This document shows, piece after piece, positions 32,762 through 40,995 of a stretch of DNA of 47,664 nucleotides. Location of the stretch: the NCBI GenBank assembly GCA_028278425.1, contig JANQEJ010000213.1, forward strand, positions 1 to 47,664, read 5' to 3'. How positions within the stretch are numbered: position 1 is the stretch's first letter; the number at the start of each line of letters is the position of its first letter. This stretch comes from Planctomycetota bacterium (GTDB lineage: Bacteria > Planctomycetota > UBA1135 > GCA-002686595). Under the pieces are notes generated by a model, which worked only from the letters and a program-made list of their open reading frames with translations, did not search any database and was not told where the DNA came from. Position numbers and translations under genes: made by a program.

Positions 32762-35469
32762 GGCACCACCTCCAGCTCGAACGACACCGACGGTCCGGCG
32801 GGACGGATGCCGAAGTTGCTCGCGTCACCGATCTCCGCCTCCAGGAAGAGCTCGCCGCCCTGCACGTCCTTCATCGTGACCAAACCCGTTCCGCCGAAGA
32901 TCCAGATCACGTCCTCCGCGACGATCTCGGTGATCTCGAAGCGCCGCGTGAAGCCGACCGTCGGCGCCGCGCGCGGCGTCCAGCGCTCCGCGACGCGCGC
33001 GCCGTCGACTTCATAAAGGAAGGTCGGCTCGCCCGCCTTGTCGACGCGGTAGCCGCGGAAGCGCGCTCCGGCCTCCTTGCCGGTCGCTTCGAAGTCGAGC
33101 TCTTCGCCGCTCGCGCCGAGGCGGACGGGAAGGCCGGCGGGCGCCGCCCACACCCGCGGCCCGGTGCCGCCGGCGACGTTGCCCCCGCGGCCGGCCCAGG
33201 CGCCCGACGCGTCGAGGAAGTCGCCCTGCCAGACGTCGACGAGCCGCACCGCCTCGGCGTCGAAGCCGAAGTGAACGCCGACGGGAAACCCGACCGCGAT
33301 GCCGCGCGAACCCGCGCCCTCGAGGAAGGTCCGCAGCACCCGCGGCTCGTCGCCGACGGCGAGGCCAAGCTTGCGCTCGGGGCGGACGGCCTCCGGCGGC
33401 GGCATCATCTCGCCGAGCGTGAAGTAAGCCCACATCGCGTCGATCTGGCGGAGCATGTCGCCGCCGAGGACGGTCCTGAGCGTGCTCTCTCCCGCGCCGC
33501 CGCCGTTGAACGACGGCATGCGCGTCGAGTTGTTGAACCGCATCGGGTTCCAGAGGTAGGAGACGAACCACTCGTAGCGCAGGCGCTCGGCGAAGCGCGT
33601 CAGGTCCGGACCCACCGTCCCGTTCGGCGGGAAGTCCTTGTACACGTGGCAGGCGACGCACGAGAGCTGCGTGCGGTCCATCAGGCCCCGCCCGGCGAGA
33701 ACGAGCTCGTCGGAGACCTGCGGCTCGTCGAAGTCGTCGTCCGGCGTGACGCCGCTCAGCCGCGCGAGGTTCTCCGGCAGATCCTCGACCAACTCCTTGT
33801 GGTAGCGCGGCATCCGCGTGGCGACGTACGGCCGCGCGCGCTCCTCGCCGAGCAGCACCTCGCGCAGCCACGACGCCGTCAGCTTGGAGCCGGCGCCGGA
33901 CAGGTCCGGCGGGTGTCGCCCCTCGTCGCCGAGGTCGGCCTCCTCGTCGTTGGACACGAAGAAGACGTCGAGCTCCTCCGGAACTCCGCCGCTTCCGTCG
34001 AGCTCGTGGCAGCTCGCGCAGCCGAGGTTGGCGATCTTCCGCCGCGCAGCGTCGAGCGGCGCCGGCGCACCCGTCGCGCGCTGCACCGACGCGATGCCGG
34101 CCGCGAGGCGGCGGCGCTCCTCGTCGGAGAGGTCGTACCGCGGCGTCGTCGCGTCGCTCGCGCTGAGACAGCCGCGCTGCGGATCGAGCGCCGCGAGCGG
34201 CGGCGCTTCGGCCGCGCCCTCGACGTCCGCGGGCAGACCCTCGAGCGCGTGGCAGGCCGCGCAACCGCGCCGGACGAAGGCGCGCGCGCCGAGCTCGACC
34301 CGCGCCGGGTCGACCGTGAACTCGGGCTCCTCCCACTCGCCGATCAGGTAGGTCGCCAGCGCGCGCGCCTCGCGCAGCTTGAGATCGAGGTCGGGCATGC
34401 GGCCGTCGGGATAGGCGTCCGCGGGATCGCGGAGGAACTCGACGAGCTCCGCGTGCCGCCACTTTCCGCGCAGGTCGCCGAGCGGAGCGATGACCTCGGC
34501 CGCCGGAGCCTCCGACGGCAAGAAGGGATCGTCGTAGACCGTCGCCGGCGCTTCGAGCGCGCCGTGGCACGCCACGCAGCCGATGCGGTGGTAGAGCTCG
34601 CGGCCGCCCTCCACGTCCTTGCGCTCGGCGTTGGCCGGGCTCGAGAGGCTCAGGAGATAGTGGGCGATCGACTCCGACTCGTGCGTCTCGTCCGGACCCG
34701 CGTCGCCGATCAGGTCGGGCATGTCCGGGTACGGCCGCACCGCGTCGGGCGAGCGCATCCAGCGCAAGAGCCAAGTCGGGTGCAGGCGCTGGCCGACCCG
34801 CGCCAGGTCGGGTCCCGGACGCCGCCCGACCGCGCGGCTCTTGCTCTCGGTCGGCGCGTGGCAGTTGGTGCAGCCCTTCCGCTCGAGCAGCACGCGGCCC
34901 TCGAACGCTTCGACGCCCTCGCGGCCGACCTCGAACACCTCGGCCGAGACGCTGGCGGCGGACGAGGGGATCGGCTCCGGCGGGAAGCCGCGTCCGGCGG
35001 CGGGCTTCTGCTCCCACAGCGTGCGCAACCGGTACGGGCCCCGCCCGCGCGCGACGAACTCGACCTGGAGCGCTACCGTACCGGCCTCCAACGCGTGAAG
35101 TTCCAGCCAGAACGCGCCGTCTTCCGACCACTCGCCCGCGGCCAGCTCCGCGCCGTTCTCGTTCCAGAGCTGGAGCGACGCTTCGCCGCCGAGCACTTCG
35201 ACGCCGAAACGGAACTCGCCCTCCGACGGAAGCGCGATCTGCGTGAAGTAACGAGCCCGCCAACCGGTCGCGGTCAATTCGGGGTGCAGCGTCTCGCCTT
35301 CGCCGAGCGCGAAAGCGGCTGCGGGAGTGATCGTCTCCACCTCGGCGGCGCCCGCCGCGAGGCTCGCGAGCCAACCGGACGTCCTGTCGCGCAGCGGGTC
35401 CGGCGAGGAGCTTCCGCCCCATGCAAGCGCCAGGCCCAGGAACACGAACGAGGGGGCGGCGAATCGCAT
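32758..35469 (-). CDS. Five-haem c-type cytochrome, exported
   Basis: 903 residues with an N-terminal signal (SFVFLGLALAWGG). Five CxxCH sites: C200-H204 (CTNCH), C298-H302 (CVACH), C403-H407 (CAACH), C484-H488 (CASCH) and C604-H608 (CVACH). Distal Met ligand candidates include YPDMPDL, DGRMPDL, ATRMPRY and TRMPSF. The N-terminal 60-150 is a beta domain (ASLQLWNENGAELAAGEW) and the C-terminal 700-900 another beta domain without haem. It resembles the multihaem cytochromes paired with PVC-type dehydrogenases. First gene of a coupled three-gene operon; it probably carries electrons from the dehydrogenase domain of the next gene to the respiratory chain. Confidence 0.9.
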   Translation of the reverse strand: MRFAAPSFVFLGLALAWGGSSSPDPLRDRTSGWLASLAAGAAEVETITPAAAFALGEGETLHPELTATGWRARYFTQIALPSEGEFRFGVEVLGGEASLQLWNENGAELAAGEWSEDGAFWLELHALEAGTVALQVEFVARGRGPYRLRTLWEQKPAAGRGFPPEPIPSSAASVSAEVFEVGREGVEAFEGRVLLERKGCTNCHAPTESKSRAVGRRPGPDLARVGQRLHPTWLLRWMRSPDAVRPYPDMPDLIGDAGPDETHESESIAHYLLSLSSPANAERKDVEGGRELYHRIGCVACHGALEAPATVYDDPFLPSEAPAAEVIAPLGDLRGKWRHAELVEFLRDPADAYPDGRMPDLDLKLREARALATYLIGEWEEPEFTVDPARVELGARAFVRRGCAACHALEGLPADVEGAAEAPPLAALDPQRGCLSASDATTPRYDLSDEERRRLAAGIASVQRATGAPAPLDAARRKIANLGCASCHELDGSGGVPEELDVFFVSNDEEADLGDEGRHPPDLSGAGSKLTASWLREVLLGEERARPYVATRMPRYHKELVEDLPENLARLSGVTPDDDFDEPQVSDELVLAGRGLMDRTQLSCVACHVYKDFPPNGTVGPDLTRFAERLRYEWFVSYLWNPMRFNNSTRMPSFNGGGAGESTLRTVLGGDMLRQIDAMWAYFTLGEMMPPPEAVRPERKLGLAVGDEPRVLRTFLEGAGSRGIAVGFPVGVHFGFDAEAVRLVDVWQGDFLDASGAWAGRGGNVAGGTGPRVWAAPAGLPVRLGASGEELDFEATGKEAGARFRGYRVDKAGEPTFLYEVDGARVAERWTPRAAPTVGFTRRFEITEIVAEDVIWIFGGTGLVTMKDVQGGELFLEAEIGDASNFGIRPAGPSVSFELEVVP

Positions 35470-35526
35470 GGTCGCCGGATTCTAGAGGATTCCGGCAGCA
35501 GGAAAACGCCGTAGGAGAAGGACGGA

Positions 35527-36372
35527 CTACCGCTCGGGTTTCCGGAAGCTCACCAGCCGGTTCTTCCGGTCGAACGTCACCGCGTAGTCGCGCAGGAGTC
35601 CGTAGCCCACGAGCCGTCCCGCCTTGCCCTCCGAGAAGGTGACGTGCGCGTCCTCGATCGCGTGCCCGGCGAAGCGGATGGGCGCGGCGAGCCGCGCGCC
35701 GAAGACGTCGAACTCGCTGTAGACCGTTCGGCCGCGGCCGACCAGACGCAGCTCGCTCGCCAGGGGGAGGTCCTCGGCGTCCTCCTTCCGCAGCGCGAGG
35801 AACGAGCTCGACCCCGTGTCGAGGCCGAAGCGGAGCTTGTGCTCGCCGATCCGAAGGAAAACGTCGGGCGCGCCGTTCGACAGGAGGAGGGGCATGGTCC
35901 CCGGCTCGACGATCCTCAGCCGCCCGCGCGTCAGGACGAGCCGGCTTCTCGGGTAGTCGAAGGTCACGAGCAGGTCCCGGAACGCGTCGAAGCCGATCAG
36001 GCCGTCGACCTTCCGTCCGCCTTCGCCGCCGATCCAGTCGTAGTCGTCGACCAGGGTTTGCATGCGGCGGAAGGTCGCCGGGCCGAGCTTCAGCTCGTCG
36101 ATCACGACGACGTCGCGCTGGCGCGATCGCCTGCCGTCGCTGTTGGTCACCGTGCGGACCTTCTTCAGGCCCAGCTCCTCGGCCACGTCGTCGTCGATGC
36201 AGGCGTCGATGCTGGCGTAGGTGTCCACCTGGAAGCGATACGGCCCCCTGCCGTTGACCTCGACTTCCACCGCCACGTGGCGGGTGCTGTGGTCGAAGGG
36301 AATGGCCACGGTTTCTTCGGCGAGCTCGACGTCGGCGGCGGGAAGCAGCGCGAGAAGGACGGTGCAGATCAT
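35527..36372 (-). CDS. Retropepsin-like aspartic protease, two-lobed, exported
   Basis: 281 residues; AGGAGG precedes the ATG at 36372. A short hydrophobic start (ICTVLLALLPAAD) suggests export. Two aspartic-protease lobes are visible. Lobe 1: GPYRFQVDTYASID (Asp50; DTY instead of DTG/DSG), then VDGLIGFDAF. Lobe 2: HKLRFGLDTGSSSFL (Asp185, canonical DTG), then GRLVGYGLLRDYAVTFD. This bilobed retropepsin-like/PDZ-less type is common in bacteria and poorly understood. Lobe 1 keeps the Asp but loses the Gly of the motif, so activity may depend on lobe 2 or differ from classical enzymes. Stands alone, 57 bp from the cytochrome gene. Confidence 0.8.
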   Translation of the reverse strand: MICTVLLALLPAADVELAEETVAIPFDHSTRHVAVEVEVNGRGPYRFQVDTYASIDACIDDDVAEELGLKKVRTVTNSDGRRSRQRDVVVIDELKLGPATFRRMQTLVDDYDWIGGEGGRKVDGLIGFDAFRDLLVTFDYPRSRLVLTRGRLRIVEPGTMPLLLSNGAPDVFLRIGEHKLRFGLDTGSSSFLALRKEDAEDLPLASELRLVGRGRTVYSEFDVFGARLAAPIRFAGHAIEDAHVTFSEGKAGRLVGYGLLRDYAVTFDRKNRLVSFRKPER

Positions 36373-36443
36373 GATTCACCTCCTGCGAGCGAGATGGCGC
36401 GGCCTGTCGAGGAGACCCCGAAAAACTCGGAAGTTCTCCGGAA

Positions 36444-37991
36444 TCAGGGCGCGATCGCGAGGCGGTCGATGCGGAACACCGCGCAGCGGCGCAGCTCACC
36501 GCCCACGTAGACGTAGTCGCCGGCGATCAGGCGCACGCTGACGAAGGGGCGCTCGTCCAGCTCGGCGGGGAGGCTCCAGCTTCCGCTCACTTCGGCTCCG
36601 TTGCGGAGCTCGAGCCGGCCGACCTCGATCTCGTCGACGAGCACGCGAACGTGCGCGCCGTCCAGCTCGCGGCGCTCGAGCGCCCGGCCGGCGATCGTGA
36701 GCGTTCCGCCCGCGTGGCTCTTCATGAGCACCGACGCATACGGGGAGACCAACCAGTCAGCGTCGATGCCCCCGTCGACCTGGCGCAGCCGATGGACGTC
36801 GGCGGACGCGAACTCGATGCTGTCCGCGATCGGTCTCCGCGTGAGGCGTCCGTCGACGTCGGGGGGTCGTCGCGCCTCCTCCATGCCGACGTCGTTGATC
36901 GCGCGCAGCTCGCGCTCGGCGTCGGCCCACTCCGGGAGCTCCCAGCCCGCGAGGAGATCGCGCTCGCGAATGAGCGCGTAGAGCATCCTGGCCACGCGAA
37001 CGCCCGCCTCCGGGCCCCAGTGCTGATCGCTCTCGCTCGCCCAGTTCTCGGGATCGGTGCGAAACTCGCCCGGGAGCACCGCGAGGCGCGATTCGTCCAG
37101 CTCCGGCACGAGCAATCGCCGCGCGTACGGCGAGCTGAACCCCCAGTTGAGGACCATCACGTACCCGCAGCCGATCCCGTCCAGCTCCTCGATCAGGTTG
37201 CTGATCCGATCGCGGGCGCGTTCGTAGCGGACCCGGCTCTCGTAACCCAGCCCGACGATCAGGTTGGTCGCCCCCGGGACGCCGAGCACGCGGCTCGCGT
37301 GGAAGGAGCTGATCAAGCTGTCCGCCCGCTCGCGGTGTTGCGGGCTGAACTTCGAGTAGATCCCCATCCCGCGCACGCCGGTCGTGTCGTCGAGGTCGTT
37401 GGGGCACGTGACGTGGAACACCAGATCCGGCTGGAGCAGCTCGAGCTGCCGGCGCAGGTAGGCGCACTCGGCGACGACGTTCCAGCTCGGGATGCCCACG
37501 TTCAGCACCTCGATCGGCCCCGGGCCGGTGGCTCGCTCCCGAAGGAACTCCTCGAGGCGCGCGCCCGCGCGGTCCTCCGCGGCCACGCCCATTCCGAACA
37601 CCCAGGAATCGCCGAGCAGCACGACGCGCGTGACGCCGGGAGGCTTCGGCACTTCGAGCTCGCGCTCGCGCAGGCCCTGCTTGTTCGACGTCACGAGGGT
37701 CTCCCCAATGCCGCGCTCGTACAGGTTGGGAAGGCTGACGTAGGAGACGTCCGGGTCCTCGTGGGAGTCCCACGAGCCGATCACCTGGTTCGCCAGACGC
37801 CCGACCAGCTCGCGCCGCACGTTCGGGTCGTCGATCAGGGCCTGGGTGTCCACCCACTCCTCCTGCGACGGACGGAGCGCGAGAACGAGGAGCGCAGCGC
37901 CCAGGGCCAGGGCGACGCCGAAAGCCACCCCGATCATCCGCGTCACGCGGTGCAGGCGGTCCTGAAGCTCGGCGGCGGGAGGCGGCGGCAT
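36444..37991 (-). CDS. Membrane-anchored SGNH/GDSL-like hydrolase, copy 1
   Basis: 515 residues from the ATG at 37991. A single membrane segment (GVAFGVALALGAALLVLAL, about 21-40) anchors a periplasmic SGNH domain. Block I VVLLGDSWVFGMG (Ser129), block II-like LNVGIPSWNVVAECAYL, block III-like HVTCPNDLDD and a late DQHWGPEAG with the Asp/His pair are all present. A C-terminal beta domain follows (GTLTIAGRALERRELDGAHV, then GSWSLPAELDERPFVSVRLI). Tandem paralogue of the gene at 38000, 8 bp apart and colinear to the last residues (RLAIAP). Likely an esterase acting on acylated extracellular polysaccharide; the substrate is unknown. Confidence 0.85.
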   Translation of the reverse strand: MPPPPAAELQDRLHRVTRMIGVAFGVALALGAALLVLALRPSQEEWVDTQALIDDPNVRRELVGRLANQVIGSWDSHEDPDVSYVSLPNLYERGIGETLVTSNKQGLRERELEVPKPPGVTRVVLLGDSWVFGMGVAAEDRAGARLEEFLRERATGPGPIEVLNVGIPSWNVVAECAYLRRQLELLQPDLVFHVTCPNDLDDTTGVRGMGIYSKFSPQHRERADSLISSFHASRVLGVPGATNLIVGLGYESRVRYERARDRISNLIEELDGIGCGYVMVLNWGFSSPYARRLLVPELDESRLAVLPGEFRTDPENWASESDQHWGPEAGVRVARMLYALIRERDLLAGWELPEWADAERELRAINDVGMEEARRPPDVDGRLTRRPIADSIEFASADVHRLRQVDGGIDADWLVSPYASVLMKSHAGGTLTIAGRALERRELDGAHVRVLVDEIEVGRLELRNGAEVSGSWSLPAELDERPFVSVRLIAGDYVYVGGELRRCAVFRIDRLAIAP

Positions 37992-37999
37992 GGTCGGCG

Positions 38000-39553
38000 T
38001 CAAGGCGCGATCGCGAGACTGTCGAGACGGAACACCACGCAGTGGCGCATCTCCCCCCCCGACTCGGAGTAGACGTAGTCGTCCGCGATGAGGCGCACGC
38101 TGACGTAAGGCCGCGCGTTGAGCTCCTCCGGGAGCGTCCAGCTTCCGCGCACCTCGGCTCCGCTTTGCAGCTCGATCTCTCCGACCTTGACCTCGTCGGC
38201 GAACACCTCGACGCGCGTGCCGTCGAGCACGGGCCGGTCGAGCGCCCGCCCGCCGATCGTGAGCGTCGCGTCGGGGAGGTTCCTCAGGAGAATCGAGGCG
38301 TAGGGCGACACCAGCCGGTCCTTGTCGATCCCCGCGTCGATCTGGCGCAGGTGCTCTTCGTCCGCCGCGGCGAAGTCGATGGCGCTTCGCACGTCGAGTT
38401 GCGCCAAACGCATCGCCAGCACCTCCGAAGATCCCGACTCCTCCATCCCGACGTCCATGACGTCGCGCATGAGCCGGTCCGCCTCCAGCCACTCCGGAAG
38501 GTCCCAGCCCGCGAGGAGGTTTCGCTCGCGGATGAGCGCGTAGAGCATCATCGCCACCTTCTCGTTCGCGCTCGGCCCCCAGTGCGGGTTGGCTTCGCTG
38601 ACCCAGTTCTCCGGGTTGGTGCGGAACTCGGTCGAGATGGCGGCGAGGCGCGCTTCTTCGAGCTTCGGCACGAGCATGTGCCGGGCGAACACGGTGGCGC
38701 CTCCCCAATTGAGGACCATGACGTACTCGCAGCCGATTTCGTCCAGGGCCTCGATCAAGCCGTCGATCCGCTCGCGCGCAAGCTCGTAGCGCTGGCGGCT
38801 CTCGTATCCCAACCCGCTCGTCAGATGGCTGCCCCTCGCGGTGCCGAACGCGAGGTTCGGGTAGTTGGAGCTGACCATGGAGTCCGCGCGCTCCCGGTGC
38901 TGCGGGCTGAACCGCGACCGAAACCCCATGCCCCGCACGCCCATCGTGTCGTCCAGGTCGTTGGGGCAGGTGACGTGAAGCACGAGATCCGGCTGGAGCA
39001 GGTCGAGCTGCCGGCGCAGGTAGGCGCACTCGGAGATGATGTTCCAGCTCGGAGAGGCGACGTTGAGCACCTCGACCGGCCCGGGACCCGCCGCGCGTTC
39101 CTTCAGGAAGGCCTCGAGGAACACCCCGGCGCGCTCGTCCCCTTCGACGCCGTTCCCGAAGATCCAGGAGTCGCCGAGCAGCACGACGCGCGTCATCCCG
39201 GACGGCTTGGGCATCGCGAAGTCGCGCTCGCGCAGCCCCATCCGGTTCGAGCTGACCGACACGTCCCAAGCGGGATGGTCTCTCAGTTGGGGAACGCTGA
39301 CGTAGCAGACGTCGGGATCCTCGTGCGAGTCCCAGACGCCCGCCACCTGGGTCGCCAGGCGGCGGGCCAGGTCGCGACGTACCGCGGGATCCTCGAGCAG
39401 GGCCTGGGTGTCCAGCCACCGCTTCCCCGAGGGGCGAAGCGCGAGGACCGCGAGCCCCGCGCCGAGCGCCAACACCAGTCCGAGAGCGACGGCGAGGACT
39501 CTCTGCGCGCGGTACAGACGATCCTGAATCTCGGCGGCGGGCGGCAGGGACAT
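38000..39553 (-). CDS. Membrane-anchored SGNH/GDSL-like hydrolase, copy 2
   Basis: 517 residues from the ATG at 39553 (a TTG at 39565 is also in frame). Same layout as its neighbour: a membrane segment (LAVALGLVLALGAGLAVLAL), GDSWIFGNG with the nucleophile Ser, LNVASPSWNIISECAYL, HVTCPNDLDD, NPHWGPSAN near the end, and the same beta C-terminus (DSLAIAP). In this copy the late motif reads NPHW where the neighbour has DQHW, so the Asp of the Asp-His pair is Asn and catalysis may be altered or lost. First gene of the tandem pair; the two probably arose by duplication and act on related substrates. Confidence 0.85.
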   Translation of the reverse strand: MSLPPAAEIQDRLYRAQRVLAVALGLVLALGAGLAVLALRPSGKRWLDTQALLEDPAVRRDLARRLATQVAGVWDSHEDPDVCYVSVPQLRDHPAWDVSVSSNRMGLRERDFAMPKPSGMTRVVLLGDSWIFGNGVEGDERAGVFLEAFLKERAAGPGPVEVLNVASPSWNIISECAYLRRQLDLLQPDLVLHVTCPNDLDDTMGVRGMGFRSRFSPQHRERADSMVSSNYPNLAFGTARGSHLTSGLGYESRQRYELARERIDGLIEALDEIGCEYVMVLNWGGATVFARHMLVPKLEEARLAAISTEFRTNPENWVSEANPHWGPSANEKVAMMLYALIRERNLLAGWDLPEWLEADRLMRDVMDVGMEESGSSEVLAMRLAQLDVRSAIDFAAADEEHLRQIDAGIDKDRLVSPYASILLRNLPDATLTIGGRALDRPVLDGTRVEVFADEVKVGEIELQSGAEVRGSWTLPEELNARPYVSVRLIADDYVYSESGGEMRHCVVFRLDSLAIAP

Positions 39554-39590
39554 GGGTCGGGTCAAGCCTTAGTCTACCCGTGGTGATCCC

Positions 39591-39938
39591 ATGGACGTCG
39601 CGCTCAAGCGCATCTACGACCCGGCGGAAGCCGACGACGGCGTCCGCGTTCTCGTCGACCGCCTGTGGCCGCGCGGCGTGTCCAAGGAGAAGGCGGCGAT
39701 CGATCTCTGGCTCAAAGAAGTGGCTCCGAGCCACGAGCTTCGCAAGTGGTACGGCCACGACACCGCGCGTTGGAAGGAGTTTCGCAAGCGCTACCGGGCC
39801 GAGCTCGACGCGGACCCCGAGCCGTTCGAGCGCCTGGTCGAGCTCGCGGCCGACGAGCGCGTGACGCTGCTCTCGTCGACGCGCGAAACCAAGAACCACG
39901 CCACGTTCCTGGCGGAGCTCCTGAAGAAGCGCGGTTAG
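39591..39938 (+). CDS. DUF488 family protein (YeaO-like)
   Basis: 115 residues from the ATG at 39591. Typical small DUF488 protein: VALKRIYDPAEADDGVRVLV, then DRLWPRGVSKEKAAIDLWLK, LRKWYGHDTARWKEFRKRY and VTLLSSTRETKNHATFLAEL. Full family length and all conserved segments are present. Cytoplasmic; the biochemical role of the family is not established. Divergent from the SGNH gene (37 bp) and convergent with the gene at 39935, the stop codons overlapping by a few bases. Confidence 0.92.
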   Translation: MDVALKRIYDPAEADDGVRVLVDRLWPRGVSKEKAAIDLWLKEVAPSHELRKWYGHDTARWKEFRKRYRAELDADPEPFERLVELAADERVTLLSSTRETKNHATFLAELLKKRG

Positions 39939-40387
39939 CGGCGCAGGAGCGTACGCAGCGGCCCCGGGATGCCGCCGGTGAGCGCACCGACCGCGTTCGT
40001 CGTGTCGCGCTGGAGGAGCTGAAACTCGCTCAGGAGCGGCGAGTCGAGCGACGAGAGCTGATTCGACGAGAAGAGACCCTGCCCCGTGCCCGGCAACTCG
40101 GACGGACGCAGCTCGCCGGGGCGCGGCGCGCGGAACCCGAAGGGATCGATCGCGAAGACGACGAAAGCGAGCCCCGCCGCCGCGGCCAGCGTGGGAAGGA
40201 GCAGCGGGAAGCCCCGTCTCGGCGCGACCGCGTCACGCGGCTCGCGTTCGATCGCCGCGAGGACCGCCTCGCGCAGGCCGTCGGGCGGCGCCAGTCGTGC
40301 CGTCCGCGCCTCCTCGCGCAAGCGCGCCTCGAAGCGGAGCTTCGCCTCGCCCCGGTGCTTGCCCCATCCAATTCCGAGGAAAGACAT
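39935..40387 (-). CDS. Single-pass membrane protein, possible anti-sigma partner
   Basis: About 150 residues; ATGs at 40390 and 40387 overlap the sigma factor stop, and AGGAGG lies three or six bases upstream. A cytoplasmic N-terminal half is Arg/Glu-rich (GEAKLRFEARLREEARTARL, then DGLREAVLAAIERE), followed by one membrane segment (LLLPTLAAAAGLAFVVFAI) and a short Ser/Leu-rich periplasmic end. No zinc HxxxCxxC anti-sigma motif is visible, so the anti-sigma role is inferred only from topology and from coupling to the ECF sigma gene. Confidence 0.65.
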   Translation of the reverse strand: MSFLGIGWGKHRGEAKLRFEARLREEARTARLAPPDGLREAVLAAIEREPRDAVAPRRGFPLLLPTLAAAAGLAFVVFAIDPFGFRAPRPGELRPSELPGTGQGLFSSNQLSSLDSPLLSEFQLLQRDTTNAVGALTGGIPGPLRTLLRR

Positions 40388-40995
40388 CATCCGCCTCCTG
40401 CGATCGTTGCGTTCACCGAAAGGGGCCTCCCGCCTTTGCGCCGCGCCGGCGCGAGGCGCCGGGCGAGCCGCTCGCGCGCGCGGAACAGGAGCACGCGCAC
40501 GGTGCCGGGATGTCGGCCGAGGACGCGGCCGATCTCCTTGGGCGTCAGGTCCTCCGCGTAGCGCAACCAGAGGGCCGAACGCTGGTCGCGCGTGAGGACG
40601 TCCGCCGCGAGCCGCCAGACGCGGCTCGTCTCCTCGCGGCGGCTGAGGTCCCGCACGGGATCGGCGCCGTCGCCGACCTCGGCGAGCGGGACCTCGTCGC
40701 TCTGCTGCCGGGGACGGGCCCGCACGGAGCGTTGGTGGCTGACCGCGATGTGTCGCGCCACCGTGAAGAGCCAGGTGGAGAAGCGCCACTCCGGCTTGTA
40801 GTAGTCGATCTTGCGCCAGGCGCGGACCAGAGCTTCCTGCGTGAGCTCCTCGGCGTCGGTCACGCTGCGAAGCCGCACCACGAGGAAGTTGTAGAGCGGA
40901 CCCTGGAACCGCTCCACGAGCTCCGTGAAGCAGTCCGCGGACCCGCGCTGGACCGCCAGCGCGAGCTCCTCCGAGGTGCGCTCAGTGGTCGGCAA
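40387..40995 (-). CDS. ECF-type RNA polymerase sigma factor
   Basis: 202 residues. Sigma-2 region: FQGPLYNFLVVRLRSVTDAE, LTQEALVRAWRKIDYY, then EWRFSTWLFTVARHIAVSHQ. Sigma-4 region: LTRDQRSALWLRYAEDLTPK, then EIGRVLGRHPGTVRVLLFRA. A linker with acidic residues (SDEVPLAEVGDGADP) joins them. The start is a TTG at 40995, which overlaps the end of the upstream gene by 14 bp; no better start is available without cutting into the conserved part. It directs transcription of an unknown regulon, probably an envelope or stress response. The membrane protein downstream is its likely regulator. Confidence 0.9.
   Translation of the reverse strand: MPTTERTSEELALAVQRGSADCFTELVERFQGPLYNFLVVRLRSVTDAEELTQEALVRAWRKIDYYKPEWRFSTWLFTVARHIAVSHQRSVRARPRQQSDEVPLAEVGDGADPVRDLSRREETSRVWRLAADVLTRDQRSALWLRYAEDLTPKEIGRVLGRHPGTVRVLLFRARERLARRLAPARRKGGRPLSVNATIAGGG

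Noticed and set aside
33011..36499. A long minus-strand frame overlapping the cytochrome and retropepsin genes
   Set aside because: Arg-rich with no family signatures; the recognised haem and aspartic-protease motifs are in other frames.
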